A stretch of 64,000 nucleotides of DNA, from NCBI GenBank assembly GCA_964607165.1, contig CAZSIT010000006.1:1-64000 (forward strand), given 5' to 3'. The DNA is from DSPP01 sp964607165 (GTDB lineage: Bacteria > Zixibacteria > MSB-5A5 > DSPP01). Positions within the stretch are counted from its first letter, which is position 1. Each line of letters starts with the position of its first letter. The notes under the pieces were generated by a model that was not told the DNA's origin, made no database searches, and worked only from the letters and a program-made list of their open reading frames with translations. Made by a program: the position numbers and the translations under genes. This document shows, one piece after another, positions 32,751-42,589 of this stretch.

Positions 32751-34976
32751 ATGAAGGCGTCAAAGAATAATAGGACCCAACCGCAAATCTTCAATAAGGC
32801 AAAAGCTTGGGCGCTGGGACTTGTTTTGCTATTCAGCCTGTCCATTGCCTTGCGGCTGGCGGTCTTGGCGCAAAGCCGGGGGACGGTCGCGTTTGAAACT
32901 CCGGTTCTGGACTCACGATTTTACCTGGAGGCCGGCCAACAAATCGCCCAGGGTAGTAACCCGTCTAACCGGCCCTATTTCATGAATCCCGGCTATATCT
33001 GGACGGTGGCTTTATTCAGCAGGATTTTTGACGACCCCAAACTTCCACTCCTTATTTTTCAGATTATAATCGACTCTCTTACCTGTTTATTAACGGCGGT
33101 TTTAACCCGCCGGCTCTTTGGCCAATTAGCCGGGTTGGCGGCCGGAACGCTATTGGCTGCCAACGGTTATCAGATTCTTTCCGCCACACGAATCCTGCCG
33201 GAAACCATCGCCGCTTTTTTACTGGTGGTTTTTGTCATCATACTTGTCCGAACCACAGAAAAACCGGCGGGCATGCGGCTATTTTTCTCCGGCACGCTCC
33301 TGGGGCTCTTATCGTTGCTTCGAACCAACGCCCTGCTAATTATTTTATTTGCTTTCGCTTTCTTTGCCATTACCTGGAGAAAAGACCGGTTGGCGAAAAC
33401 GGCACAAAGAATTTTGCTGTTCGCAACTGGAGTCGCAATCATTATTGCGCCGGTGACTATTAGAAACGTAACCGCAGGAAAAGACCGGGTTTTAATAGCT
33501 TCAAGCGGCGGGGTGAACTTCTATTTAGGTAACGTCACGGAAAGTGACGGGCGCTTTATATCTTTGAATCAACTTCCCCTTGCCCCCGGCCAATTCGACG
33601 ACGACCCCAGCGGCGGACGATTCGAGAGAACCATTCAGGCCTTTGCCGAAAAACAGGAAGGCCGTCCGCTGAAACCTTCGGAAGTGTCGGCTTTCTGGAT
33701 GCGTAGGGGATTAAAGGAGATATTCGATCATCCAACGGACTGGATTTTTCTCCTGTTTCGAAAAACTTTTCTCTTCTTCAATTCTTTTGAAATTCCGCAG
33801 ATTGACAACCTGTATTTCCTCAAACAATACGTCCCCATTCTCAAACCCTTGAGCTTCATTTCAAGGATACTTTGGCCCTTAACGTTATTCGGTTTTCTTT
33901 TCCTGCTTAAAAAACCAAGCCATTCAAGCGCGCTTTTATTGGTGTTTATCGGTTATGCGATTTCGGTGATTCTCTTTTTTGTTACCGCCCGCCACCGGCT
34001 TCCGGTGGTGCCGCTGGCTGCCTGTTTTGCCGGCTGGGCGATATCCTTATTTGTCGTCCAAATACGAAAGTGGGAGTCAAAGCCACTTTTCCTAAAGGGC
34101 ACGGTTCTGGCTGTATGCGGCATTGTTGCCAACCTAAATCCGGCCGTTGGCCAGTGGGTGCCGCTCGAATCGGAGGCATCTGCCCAAAGCTGGTTTAGCC
34201 CAAGCGCCGAGTATTTGGACTTTCCCAGTCAATACAACAACATGGCGGCTCTGCTTTTGGAGAAAGGGGAATTTGTTGGCGCAGAAACTGAATGCCGTCG
34301 AGGTTTAGCGTTCAAGCCTTACCACCCTACCCTGCTTTACAATTTAGGGCGGGCCTTGGTGGCCGAGCAAAAATACTCCGAGGCCGGGCAGGTATTGGAG
34401 CAAAGTCTAAATTTTCAACCCAACAACGCCGAAGTTGCAGCCCTTTTAGGAGAAACCCGCTACAAAGCCGGCGACTTAAAAGGGGCGCGCGATGCGCTGG
34501 AACGGGCGGTGAGCCTCTCACCGGCTTTGGCCGGCGCCTGGAACACACTGGGGCCAACTCGTTTCCAATCGGGGGACACCGTGGGAGCGCTCCAAGCTCT
34601 GCAAGAAGCTGAACGCTTAGCTCCCGGATGGTACCAACCCTGCTATAACAAGGCAATACTGCTAACGCGTCTTAAACGTTATAGGGAGGCTCTTGCCGTT
34701 CTCGATTCGCTCTCCTTGCTCTATCCGGCGAACCGCGAAGTAACCCTGGCGTTGGCCAATTCTTTAGTCGGCGCCGGGCAATTCAGCCGGGCCGATAAAA
34801 TTCTTAACGACCTGATTGCCAAACATCCGGATGATCTCGGCGCCCTGCTAACTTTGGCTGAACTGAACTTAAACCGGGGAGAGAAAACTCAAGCGCGAGT
34901 CTTCGTTTTGCGCGCGCTTTCGATTAATCCCCAGAGCCGGCGCGCATTGGATTTGCTAAGGGAGACGACTAAATAA
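32751..34976 (+). CDS. Membrane glycosyltransferase (GT39/ArnT-like) fused to a TPR domain
   Basis: 741 residues. About eleven transmembrane segments lie in the first 450 residues. The first periplasmic loop carries TPVLDSRFYLEAGQQIAQG, where the DSRFY pattern matches the acidic catalytic loop of PMT/ArnT-type GT-C enzymes that use lipid-linked sugars. About six TPR units follow, from about 505 to the end (NMAALLLEKGEFVGAETEC, LLYNLGRALVAEQKYSEAG and LAGAWNTLGPTRFQSGDTV). The TPR part should face the periplasm and may bind the acceptor protein. It is probably a protein mannosyltransferase-like enzyme; the acceptor is unknown. Confidence 0.85.
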   Translation: MKASKNNRTQPQIFNKAKAWALGLVLLFSLSIALRLAVLAQSRGTVAFETPVLDSRFYLEAGQQIAQGSNPSNRPYFMNPGYIWTVALFSRIFDDPKLPLLIFQIIIDSLTCLLTAVLTRRLFGQLAGLAAGTLLAANGYQILSATRILPETIAAFLLVVFVIILVRTTEKPAGMRLFFSGTLLGLLSLLRTNALLIILFAFAFFAITWRKDRLAKTAQRILLFATGVAIIIAPVTIRNVTAGKDRVLIASSGGVNFYLGNVTESDGRFISLNQLPLAPGQFDDDPSGGRFERTIQAFAEKQEGRPLKPSEVSAFWMRRGLKEIFDHPTDWIFLLFRKTFLFFNSFEIPQIDNLYFLKQYVPILKPLSFISRILWPLTLFGFLFLLKKPSHSSALLLVFIGYAISVILFFVTARHRLPVVPLAACFAGWAISLFVVQIRKWESKPLFLKGTVLAVCGIVANLNPAVGQWVPLESEASAQSWFSPSAEYLDFPSQYNNMAALLLEKGEFVGAETECRRGLAFKPYHPTLLYNLGRALVAEQKYSEAGQVLEQSLNFQPNNAEVAALLGETRYKAGDLKGARDALERAVSLSPALAGAWNTLGPTRFQSGDTVGALQALQEAERLAPGWYQPCYNKAILLTRLKRYREALAVLDSLSLLYPANREVTLALANSLVGAGQFSRADKILNDLIAKHPDDLGALLTLAELNLNRGEKTQARVFVLRALSINPQSRRALDLLRETTK

Positions 34977-35024
34977 AATCGGGATTTCAAAACGCTATGT
35001 AGTTTTGACGTCGAAGATTTAATT

Positions 35025-37283
35025 TTATCCGCTCAAGGTTTTACTTTTTACTTCAAGCAACCACTTTTGAAATTCCGTCTCTTTCCGGATTTCATCCAGG
35101 AACGGGTTGTATTCCAAAAAGACCCATAAAATTTTGTTTTCTTTTATTCCCCTTTTTATCCATTCAAAAGCCTTAGCTTGGTCTTGCAGAAGAACGTAGG
35201 TCAAAATCAAGTTTTCTACGACATCTTCATCCAACGACATCTCTTTCAACGCTTTCTTCAACTCTGCTTTTGCCTCGGACACTTTTCCCAGCCCGGCATG
35301 GATAGCCGCCAGGCCCGAAACTCCCGCCGGATCGCCGCCGTGGACGCTAACGTACTTGTGCATACATTCCAAAGCCGCGGCGTAATTTCCTTGAAAAAAA
35401 TAAATTCTGGAAAGTATGAAATTTCCAATTTCCTGATGGGCCGGTTCTTTGGATTGCAAAACGCGCTGAATACTCGCTTCCGCCTGAAGGAAATTATTTA
35501 AGCCCAGATAGAAGCGGGCCAAAAGCCACAAGGCCAGATACAGGGTGGGGTCGTTTTCGTAGGCCAACCGATACTCTTGCTCGGCTTTCTCAAATTCTCC
35601 CAGATAGAGATAGGTTGTACCTAAATTAGCCCGAGCCACCGCCAGCGTTGTATTAAGTTGCAAGGCCCTGCGGAGATGCTCTTTCGCCTTTTTAAATTGC
35701 CAGACCTTATAGTAATACGTGCCTAACGCTTTGTGGGCTTCGGCACTATAAGGATCTTTATCCACCGCTTGCAGGGCGGCAATTTCCGCATCTTTAAGAA
35801 TTTGCTTGTCGCTTTCAAAACCCCGATCAATCAATTGAATGTAGCTGTCCGCCAAACCCGCATACGCCAGCACGTAATCCGGGTCAATCGTCAGAGCCTG
35901 CCTGAAAAACTGAACGGCTCTCCATAAGTCTTCTTTGTCGTACTTATGATACAAACTTCTCCCTTTAAGGTATAATTCGTATGCCTCCAAGCTGCCCCGA
36001 TACCGCTGGCCAATATCTTCTTCTTCCTTTTTGGAAACTTTTCCCTTTATCGCCCGGGCAATATCCTTGGCTAATTCTTCCTGAAGTTCAAAAACCTGCT
36101 TAAACTCACGGATGTACGTATCGCCCCACAAGTTAGCCAGCGTTTTGGGATCTACCAACTGGGCCGTAATTCTTATGCGCTCCCCTTGCTTCCATACCGA
36201 TCCCCGTAAGATATGGTCAACTTTCAATCGTTCCGCAAGAAAGGGAATATCGACTGGTTTATCTTTAAAAGGCCGAACCACATCGCGCGCTCGTACTTGA
36301 ACACCCTCAATTTTGGTTAAATCGTTGATTATTTCTTCGGTAATTCCGTCCGAGAAGTATTCGGTCTCTCGGTCTTCGCTTTTATTTTCGAAAAACAGAA
36401 CCGCGATAGACTTTTGGGCCGGTGGTTCCAGCTCTCTTTGTTCCGTCGTCCGCCCTTTGGTTTTATCCTTGAATCCTTTTAGTTCGGCCAATAAATCTTC
36501 GGTGTCTTTAAACCGATCCTCTTTTTTCTTTGCCAGGGCTCGGTCGACAATCTTCTGAAGCTCAACCGAAGCCTGCTGATTGTATCGACTTAGCGGAAGG
36601 GGATCGTCAAATTGAATGGCGTAATAAATGGCCGCCTTGTGTTCCCCATCAAAGGGAAGGCGGCCGGTAATCATTTCGTACAAAACTACCCCAAAGGAGA
36701 AAATATCGGTTCTGGCGTCAATCTCCTTATCGCCACGGGCTTGCTCGGGAGAAGTATATCCCTCCGTTCCCATCGTCACACCGCTTTGGGTCAACCGGGA
36801 AGCATCCTTGAGCCGGGCCAACCCAAAATCGATTAACTTTACTTGGTCGTCCCGATAAAGCAGAATATTCTTTGGGGTGATATCGCGATGAGTCACTCCG
36901 ACTCGGTGAGCGGCGTTCAATCCTTCGCAAATTTTAATCCCAATATCAACGGCCCGGCCTATTGGAACGCCTGAATGACCAATTGATTCTTTTAAAGATT
37001 TTCCGTCAATATACTGCATGGAAATGTAGTACCGGCCGTCAAATTCGCCGACGTCATAAACGGTTATAATATTTTGATGGTCCACAGCGGCAATGGATAC
37101 CGCCTCCCGTCGAAATCGGCTCTTGGCCTCTTCATCGGAACTGTATTCTGAATTTAAAACCTTGAGCGCCACTTTACGGGGCAAATTAAGGTCTTCGGCC
37201 AACCAGACCACTCCAAAGCCGCCCCGGCCCAGCTCTTTAAGTATTTTGAAATGGGAGAAGGTTTGGCCTATCATCGGGCCCAT
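35025..37283 (-). CDS. Ser/Thr protein kinase with TolB-like and TPR domains
   Basis: 752 residues from the ATG at 37283. The Hanks-type kinase spans about residues 9-270: GRGGFGVVWLA, the lysine in VALKVL, the catalytic loop THRDITPKN, IDFGLARL, SPEQARGD and DIFSFGVVLYEM. The HRD+2 lysine is replaced by threonine. Next is a TolB/FlgO-like region (about 290-430: KSIAVLFFENKSEDRETEYF and LKVDHILRGSVWKQGERIRI), then about seven TPR units (YVLAYAGLADSYIQL, AEAHKALGTYYYKVWQF and so on). No membrane helix is seen. The architecture matches adenylate-cyclase-like or CadC-like signalling proteins with a kinase in front. Its target is unknown. Confidence 0.92.
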   Translation of the reverse strand: MGPMIGQTFSHFKILKELGRGGFGVVWLAEDLNLPRKVALKVLNSEYSSDEEAKSRFRREAVSIAAVDHQNIITVYDVGEFDGRYYISMQYIDGKSLKESIGHSGVPIGRAVDIGIKICEGLNAAHRVGVTHRDITPKNILLYRDDQVKLIDFGLARLKDASRLTQSGVTMGTEGYTSPEQARGDKEIDARTDIFSFGVVLYEMITGRLPFDGEHKAAIYYAIQFDDPLPLSRYNQQASVELQKIVDRALAKKKEDRFKDTEDLLAELKGFKDKTKGRTTEQRELEPPAQKSIAVLFFENKSEDRETEYFSDGITEEIINDLTKIEGVQVRARDVVRPFKDKPVDIPFLAERLKVDHILRGSVWKQGERIRITAQLVDPKTLANLWGDTYIREFKQVFELQEELAKDIARAIKGKVSKKEEEDIGQRYRGSLEAYELYLKGRSLYHKYDKEDLWRAVQFFRQALTIDPDYVLAYAGLADSYIQLIDRGFESDKQILKDAEIAALQAVDKDPYSAEAHKALGTYYYKVWQFKKAKEHLRRALQLNTTLAVARANLGTTYLYLGEFEKAEQEYRLAYENDPTLYLALWLLARFYLGLNNFLQAEASIQRVLQSKEPAHQEIGNFILSRIYFFQGNYAAALECMHKYVSVHGGDPAGVSGLAAIHAGLGKVSEAKAELKKALKEMSLDEDVVENLILTYVLLQDQAKAFEWIKRGIKENKILWVFLEYNPFLDEIRKETEFQKWLLEVKSKTLSG

Positions 37284-37486
37284 TATCTTGCGGGCTCTAT
37301 CAAAAAAATCATCCGGCAAACTTCGACAGTTCAATAATTTTACACAAAAATGAATAATAACAAATTGGGCAATGTTAAACAACCGAATAAAGCTTAACGG
37401 TCAATCTGAAAGGGCCGCCAACCCGTCGGGAAAGCCCCAAACCAATTGGAGAAAAATGAAGAACCGGATAAATGCGATGAAAACAA

Positions 37487-37561
37487 TAGCCCCGGCCCGA
37501 TTCGAACGGGCGACCAACGGTTTAGGAAACCGCTGCTCTATCCAATCTGAGCTACGGGGCC
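37487..37561 (-). tRNA. tRNA-Arg (anticodon CCU)
   Basis: The minus strand folds into a full cloverleaf. The acceptor GGCCCCG pairs with CGGGGCT, the D stem is GCTC/GAGC, the anticodon stem is GCGGT/ACCGT around TTCCTAA (anticodon CCT), and the T arm is CCCG-TTCGAAT-CGGG. Discriminator A. CCA is not encoded. It reads AGG codons. Confidence 0.95.
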
Positions 37562-37605
37562 CTAAACCAAAAGTAGAAAATGGCCGCCGGAAAAACAAGC
37601 GGCGC

Positions 37606-39987
37606 TTAGATCTCCGTGCAGACAGGCCCCAAGGGGATTCCTAAAAACGCGTAGTTTAAAAGGATGATTACGTCAGCCGAGGTTAATAGACAATCGCCGT
37701 TAAAATCTCCCTGCGCGGGGGTGAGCACCGGGGAACCGAGGAACACGGCATTCATATAAATGACCACGTCGGCAGCATTCACGTTGCCGTCGGTATTGAA
37801 ATCCCCCCGGATGGGGGCGCCCGAAACGGCAAAGTCATCTATTCCCCCTTCGACATTGGAGTCTCCCTGCCGGTCGGAAACGACCGCCCGGAAACGCATA
37901 TTATTGGTCACCGGCAGAAGGCCGCTAAGGGTAAACTGCTTTAAAGCCCAGGTGTTTTGGGTAAAACGATATTTTTCCAAAGAGACCCAGGTCGAGCCGC
38001 CGTTGTTGGAAATCTCGGTTCGAATGGTGTCCTGGGTGGGATTGGCACCCCCGTTGTTGGAAAACCAGCGCCAGTAGGATAAAACCGGGTTTAGGTACCC
38101 GGAAAGGTCCATAATCGGTGAATACAAGGTCGTTTTGCCGGCATCCACATCGTGGTCTTGAAAGGCCTGGTTAGGTTTAAGCTGGCCGGTGATATAGCAC
38201 ATTTGCCCGGGAATGGCGCTATGGTCTGCGCCTGGCTGCGTTTGGAAATTGACGTCATTATAATCGGCAAGCGGTATAACCCGCTCCCAGATGCCGGCCG
38301 TCGCATCATCGGCTGAATCGCCTATTGTCCAGCCCTGGTCAAATTCGAGCAGGTCGTTATATCCGGGCGCAAGCTGGTAATTGCGGCTAACCACTCCGCT
38401 GGGTGGGACCGTCAAAGTTTCCGCCTTGGTCACCAATCCCCACTTGCCCGCAAAAATTGCCAAAGACACTCCCGCCGGGACCGTGAGCGAAAAATTGCCG
38501 GAAGCATCGGTAGTATCTTCAAACAAGATGTCGTCGGCAACCCCCACCCGGACGCCGGAGGGAGAAAGAGAAGAAGCCGCCAAGCCCAAAACCGCCGCCG
38601 TTCCGGAAAAAGTGCCAGTGGGCAAAGGAGTTAAAGCAACATTTAAAGTTACGCTATCCGACAAAACGGCATTGACCACAACTGTGTCGGTTACGAAGCC
38701 GAACCGATTTACTTCTATTTGCCTTGGGCCATCCACGGTACGGATGGAGAAATGCCCGTTGGCTTCACTCAAAACCGACTTATCCACGTCGATTAAGCGG
38801 ACTTGCGCGCCGGGAATCGGCATTCCGCTGCCCATTTCTGTGACCTGGCCCACAATTTTCCCGGCTTTGGCATTGTTAAAGCTAAAAACAAATAGGCCGT
38901 ACTTTCTATCATAAGCAGTGATGACACCGGAATTGAAGTACGGGTAAACGTCCCAGCAACCGTCAAACCCGCCCGCGTCGAAGTCTGAAAAAGTATCATA
39001 ACTCCCAACTTCGACAGGGTAGGTCGGGTCCTCAATGTCAAGAATCCTGATTCCCTCCGAATAATAAGCAAGATAGGCATAGTTACCTTTTACAAAAACA
39101 TTGTGCACGGTGCGGTTGGGTGCCGCTTCGTACGAACCCACCTGGGTGATGGAGGCAGGGAAACGCACATCCCAGACCAAGAGGTGGCCGCCGGGATTAA
39201 CCTCGTCGGTTGTAAAAAGATATTTCCCGTCTTCGGTAGTCCAGGTATTGTGCGTAAACGCACCCGGATACAATACATCTGCGAGACGAACTGGAGCGGA
39301 TTTATTGGCGATGTTTACGGCCGAAAACCCGCCGCCCAACCAGGCAACGTAGGCGGTGTCCCCTTTGACAAAACTGTCGTGAGATTGCTTAAGCCCCCCT
39401 CCTCCAGCGGGAGGAGCCAAATGCGAAACCTGCAACGGGGCGGTTGGATTGGCCAGGCTCACAATCCACCAATCGTCGGAGGCCCCGTTCATTCCCAAGT
39501 AGGCGTAGTCCCCGTCAATATGAACGGTATGCGCTCCGTTGGGCGCTGTGGAATTCGCCGCCAGCGAACCGGGATATTGACCGACCGTAGAAGCGGTATA
39601 TGGATTTGAAAGATTGATAATCTGCAGAGCGGCCCGCGTACTTCCTCCCCCTTGATTAACGGCATAGGCCCAGCGTTGATAGGTTCGCACCTGCTTTAAA
39701 TCAGAAGCACCAGACGCTATGGAGATTGTCTTCGCCAAAACCGGAACGCTCGGGTTAGTTATGTCAACAATGTCAAGTTGAATCCCGTTAGCCTCTGGCG
39801 CCGACGCCCGGCAGACTAAAGCAAATTCCCGGCCGATTGAATCGGTGTATCCCCAGCCTCCTCTGGTAGGGCCCGGCCTATTGGAAAGGAGAGTTATATT
39901 CTTAATCTGAGCCGACGCCGGGAAAGAAAATAGAAAAACGGAAGTCAAAACTGTAAGGCTAAAAAAAGCTCTCTTAAGGCGGTACAT
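37606..39987 (-). CDS. Secreted LVIVD-repeat protein with carboxypeptidase-regulatory domains and dockerin
   Basis: 793 residues from the ATG at 39987, with GAGGAG 8 bases upstream. The signal peptide is FFSLTVLTSVFLFSFPASA. The LVIVD/choice-of-anchor-B propeller region (about 25-365) has repeats such as LDIVDITNPSVPVL, LQIINLSNPYTAST and IRILDIEDPTYPVEVG. Two carboxypeptidase-regulatory-like domains follow (GKIVGQVTEMGSGMPIPGAQ at about 372), then a MAM/jelly-roll-like segment. The C-terminal dockerin has GDFNTDGNVNAADVVIYM and GDFNGDCLLTSADVIILL. Export and surface attachment are likely; the ligand is unknown. It lies next to tRNA-Arg on the same strand. Confidence 0.88.
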   Translation of the reverse strand: MYRLKRAFFSLTVLTSVFLFSFPASAQIKNITLLSNRPGPTRGGWGYTDSIGREFALVCRASAPEANGIQLDIVDITNPSVPVLAKTISIASGASDLKQVRTYQRWAYAVNQGGGSTRAALQIINLSNPYTASTVGQYPGSLAANSTAPNGAHTVHIDGDYAYLGMNGASDDWWIVSLANPTAPLQVSHLAPPAGGGGLKQSHDSFVKGDTAYVAWLGGGFSAVNIANKSAPVRLADVLYPGAFTHNTWTTEDGKYLFTTDEVNPGGHLLVWDVRFPASITQVGSYEAAPNRTVHNVFVKGNYAYLAYYSEGIRILDIEDPTYPVEVGSYDTFSDFDAGGFDGCWDVYPYFNSGVITAYDRKYGLFVFSFNNAKAGKIVGQVTEMGSGMPIPGAQVRLIDVDKSVLSEANGHFSIRTVDGPRQIEVNRFGFVTDTVVVNAVLSDSVTLNVALTPLPTGTFSGTAAVLGLAASSLSPSGVRVGVADDILFEDTTDASGNFSLTVPAGVSLAIFAGKWGLVTKAETLTVPPSGVVSRNYQLAPGYNDLLEFDQGWTIGDSADDATAGIWERVIPLADYNDVNFQTQPGADHSAIPGQMCYITGQLKPNQAFQDHDVDAGKTTLYSPIMDLSGYLNPVLSYWRWFSNNGGANPTQDTIRTEISNNGGSTWVSLEKYRFTQNTWALKQFTLSGLLPVTNNMRFRAVVSDRQGDSNVEGGIDDFAVSGAPIRGDFNTDGNVNAADVVIYMNAVFLGSPVLTPAQGDFNGDCLLTSADVIILLNYAFLGIPLGPVCTEI

Positions 39988-40174
39988 AAATAAGCTCCTC
40001 TTTTTAACTTCCAAACAAATCACCAACTCACCGGCAAGAACCGGCACTGCCCAACACCCTCAAAAGTAGTATAAGTCCTAAGACCTTATCTGTCAATCAC
40101 TTTTTCGGGTTCAACCAGGTCTGAAAGAGGAGGAGCCCCCCCGTAAAAAAAGCTCCGAATAAGTTAGCTGGGCC

Positions 40175-42409
40175 CTAAATTTTCGGAGTTGCGCTTGAAT
40201 CCAAGGCTGTAAAATTATGTTTTGAAACGGTCTTTTGAATTAAGGGAAATGTGACCATAAAAGTAGTTCCTTTCCCGACCTCGCTGGTCACCTCAATGTC
40301 CCCACTGTGAGCTTTAATTACGTTATAGCTGACGGTAAGGCCCAAACCTGGGCCGGAATACCGAGTATCTCCATAAATCCCTTTGGTGGAAAAGAAAGGG
40401 TCAAATATCCTGGGCAGGTTTTCGGGCGAAATGCCGCAGCCGGTATCCGCCACCAAAACCTGTAATCCCTTAATAGAGGGCTTGACCGTAATCGTTATGT
40501 TTCCATCTTTTTCAATAGCATGGGCGGCGTTCACCAAAAGGTTTAAAAAGACCTGCACCAGCTGATTGGGCTGGCCTATAAACGGCGGCACTTGCTCGAT
40601 TTTCCATTCGAGCCGTAAGTTTTTATCTTTAATTTCCTGCGCCGCCAAGCCGGCCGCCTCCCGCAAAACTTTTTCGATGTCTATCGGCAGCCAGCTCTCT
40701 TCTGCGCTCTTGTTGGAAAAGGTTAACAGGTTCCGAACCAATTTTCTGGCCCGCTCGGTAATCCGGACAATTTGGTCCAAATCCTTCTCAATGTGGTCGT
40801 ACTGTCCAACTTCCCGCGCCAGACTGGCGTATCCCATTATCCCGCCCAGCAAATTGTTGAATTCATGGGCAAATCCGGCCGCCAGAGTGCCGACTGAATC
40901 CATTTTTTGGCTGTACAAAAGCTGCCGTTCCAACTTTCTCTTTTCGGTGACATCTCGAAGTACCGAACGCACGAACATTCCCCCCTCGCTGGATAAAAAC
41001 CGCCGCGAGTGAATCTCCACGTCCAAAACCTTACGGTTTGGGAGAACGAGCTGGATGGGGCATCCGGACTCTTCTTCGGAATGCAAAACTTTCCGCAAAT
41101 GATACTGCCAAATCTCCTGTGAATCGGAATGAACCCAATCCGCAAAAGGCCGTCCAAGCATATCGGTTTTGGAAACCTCCAAAATCCTTTCTTGCGTCCG
41201 GTTACAGACAACCACCACCCCCGAAGAATCCAGGGTCTGGTACATATCCGGCGCATTTTCATACAGGTCGGCCAATTTCGCTTCCGATTGCTGTACTTCT
41301 TCAAAAAGATGTGCATTTTCCAAAGCCGTCGAGCTCTGATAAGCAAAAGCTCGCACCAAGCTCAAAAAATTTCCAGGGTCTTCGTGGGTGTTTTCAGCCG
41401 AAATTAAAAGCCGGCCAAAAACCTGCCCTCGGCGGGAAACCAAAGGGGCGATAAAAAAGCGGACCAGCCCCAGGTCAGTTAAACTTTCTTTCAAGGGCAG
41501 GGGCCAATTTCTCGAATGGGTTATGTTGTAATAACGGCATTCCTTCTCTTCCAACCACTCGCTTTTCACTTGGTCGTCAACGGCCGCCAAAAGGGAGGCT
41601 AATTTTCGTGCCGGGACAAGCAAATTATTGCTCAATCCCCTTTCAAAAACAGACGGAGTCCTTTCGTAAAAAGTCAAAAGTAAAGCCCGGGAACCGCTCA
41701 AAAGCTTGCGCGCCGACTCCACAATTAAAGTCATTACCTCCTCCTGCTGGCGCGAGGAGGAGATTTCCACCGCCAGACGATTCAAGACCGAAAGCCGCAG
41801 GTTTTGCTTCCGGCTTTTCTCAAAGAGGCGGGAATTGGTAATGGCGACTCCAAGTTGGTCGGCGATGATTTGCAGAGTCAAAACGTCCGCCGGTGAAAAG
41901 GCGTTCAGCTCGGAGCTTTGCACATCCAGAGTTCCCAGAAGCTCTCCTTCCACTTTGACCGGCACGGTAAGTTCCGAACGCGTGTCCGACAGCTCTTCTA
42001 CGTAAGAAAAAACAGGGTCTTTGGAGACGTCATTGGACAAATGCGGTTGGCCGGTCCGGGCTACCTGCCCGTTGATACCTTTCTCCAAAGACAGGCGCCG
42101 CCCAACGGTAGAGCGAACCCCTTTATAATCCCCTTTTCCTGCTCCAACTACTAACTCATCCGTCTCCTCGTCTAACAAAAATATATGCACTTGGTAGTAA
42201 CCAAAATGGTCATGCAGAAGCTCCGCTACATACGGCAGCAACTCCTCCAGAGAAAGAAAGCCGGCTATCCGCGCCGCCACTTTGCTGAGAGTTTCTAACG
42301 ATTTTGACCCGCCGGCTTCTCTATGCGTTTGGGAATGATCTTCCATAGATAATGGGAAATCTCTTTCTAAATTTCGAAAATCTCCTTCTAAAAAATACCT
42401 CCTGCCCAT
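40175..42409 (-). CDS. Soluble sensor histidine kinase (GAF-GAF-PAS-HisKA-HATPase)
   Basis: 744 residues with no transmembrane segment. The first GAF domain (about 45-195) contains YYQVHIFLLDEETDELVVGA. A second GAF-like domain follows (about 205-370), then a PAS domain (about 380-490: YENAPDMYQTLDSSGVVVVC). The phospho-acceptor region is AAGFAHEFNNLLGGIMGYAS (HEFNN), and the ATPase boxes are DTGCGISPENLPRIFDPFFS and SGPGLGLTVSYNVI. The listed ATG has poor spacing to a ribosome site; the ATG at 42346 (MEDHSQTHREAGG) is an alternative. There is no adjacent response regulator. Lon lies divergently upstream. Confidence 0.93.
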   Translation of the reverse strand: MGRRYFLEGDFRNLERDFPLSMEDHSQTHREAGGSKSLETLSKVAARIAGFLSLEELLPYVAELLHDHFGYYQVHIFLLDEETDELVVGAGKGDYKGVRSTVGRRLSLEKGINGQVARTGQPHLSNDVSKDPVFSYVEELSDTRSELTVPVKVEGELLGTLDVQSSELNAFSPADVLTLQIIADQLGVAITNSRLFEKSRKQNLRLSVLNRLAVEISSSRQQEEVMTLIVESARKLLSGSRALLLTFYERTPSVFERGLSNNLLVPARKLASLLAAVDDQVKSEWLEEKECRYYNITHSRNWPLPLKESLTDLGLVRFFIAPLVSRRGQVFGRLLISAENTHEDPGNFLSLVRAFAYQSSTALENAHLFEEVQQSEAKLADLYENAPDMYQTLDSSGVVVVCNRTQERILEVSKTDMLGRPFADWVHSDSQEIWQYHLRKVLHSEEESGCPIQLVLPNRKVLDVEIHSRRFLSSEGGMFVRSVLRDVTEKRKLERQLLYSQKMDSVGTLAAGFAHEFNNLLGGIMGYASLAREVGQYDHIEKDLDQIVRITERARKLVRNLLTFSNKSAEESWLPIDIEKVLREAAGLAAQEIKDKNLRLEWKIEQVPPFIGQPNQLVQVFLNLLVNAAHAIEKDGNITITVKPSIKGLQVLVADTGCGISPENLPRIFDPFFSTKGIYGDTRYSGPGLGLTVSYNVIKAHSGDIEVTSEVGKGTTFMVTFPLIQKTVSKHNFTALDSSATPKI

Positions 42410-42589
42410 AATTTGGGCAAACGCCCTTTCCCAAAGGAAAAGAGCCCGCTACAAACATATATCGGCTAAAAACGGCTAACCTGAAATTGTTCAAGCAGTT
42501 GAAACTCGATAAGGTTCTTTTCACGCCGATATACGAATTGAGGTGGAACGGCAGCACACTATTTGCTGTTAAAATTAACGGGAGGAGCA

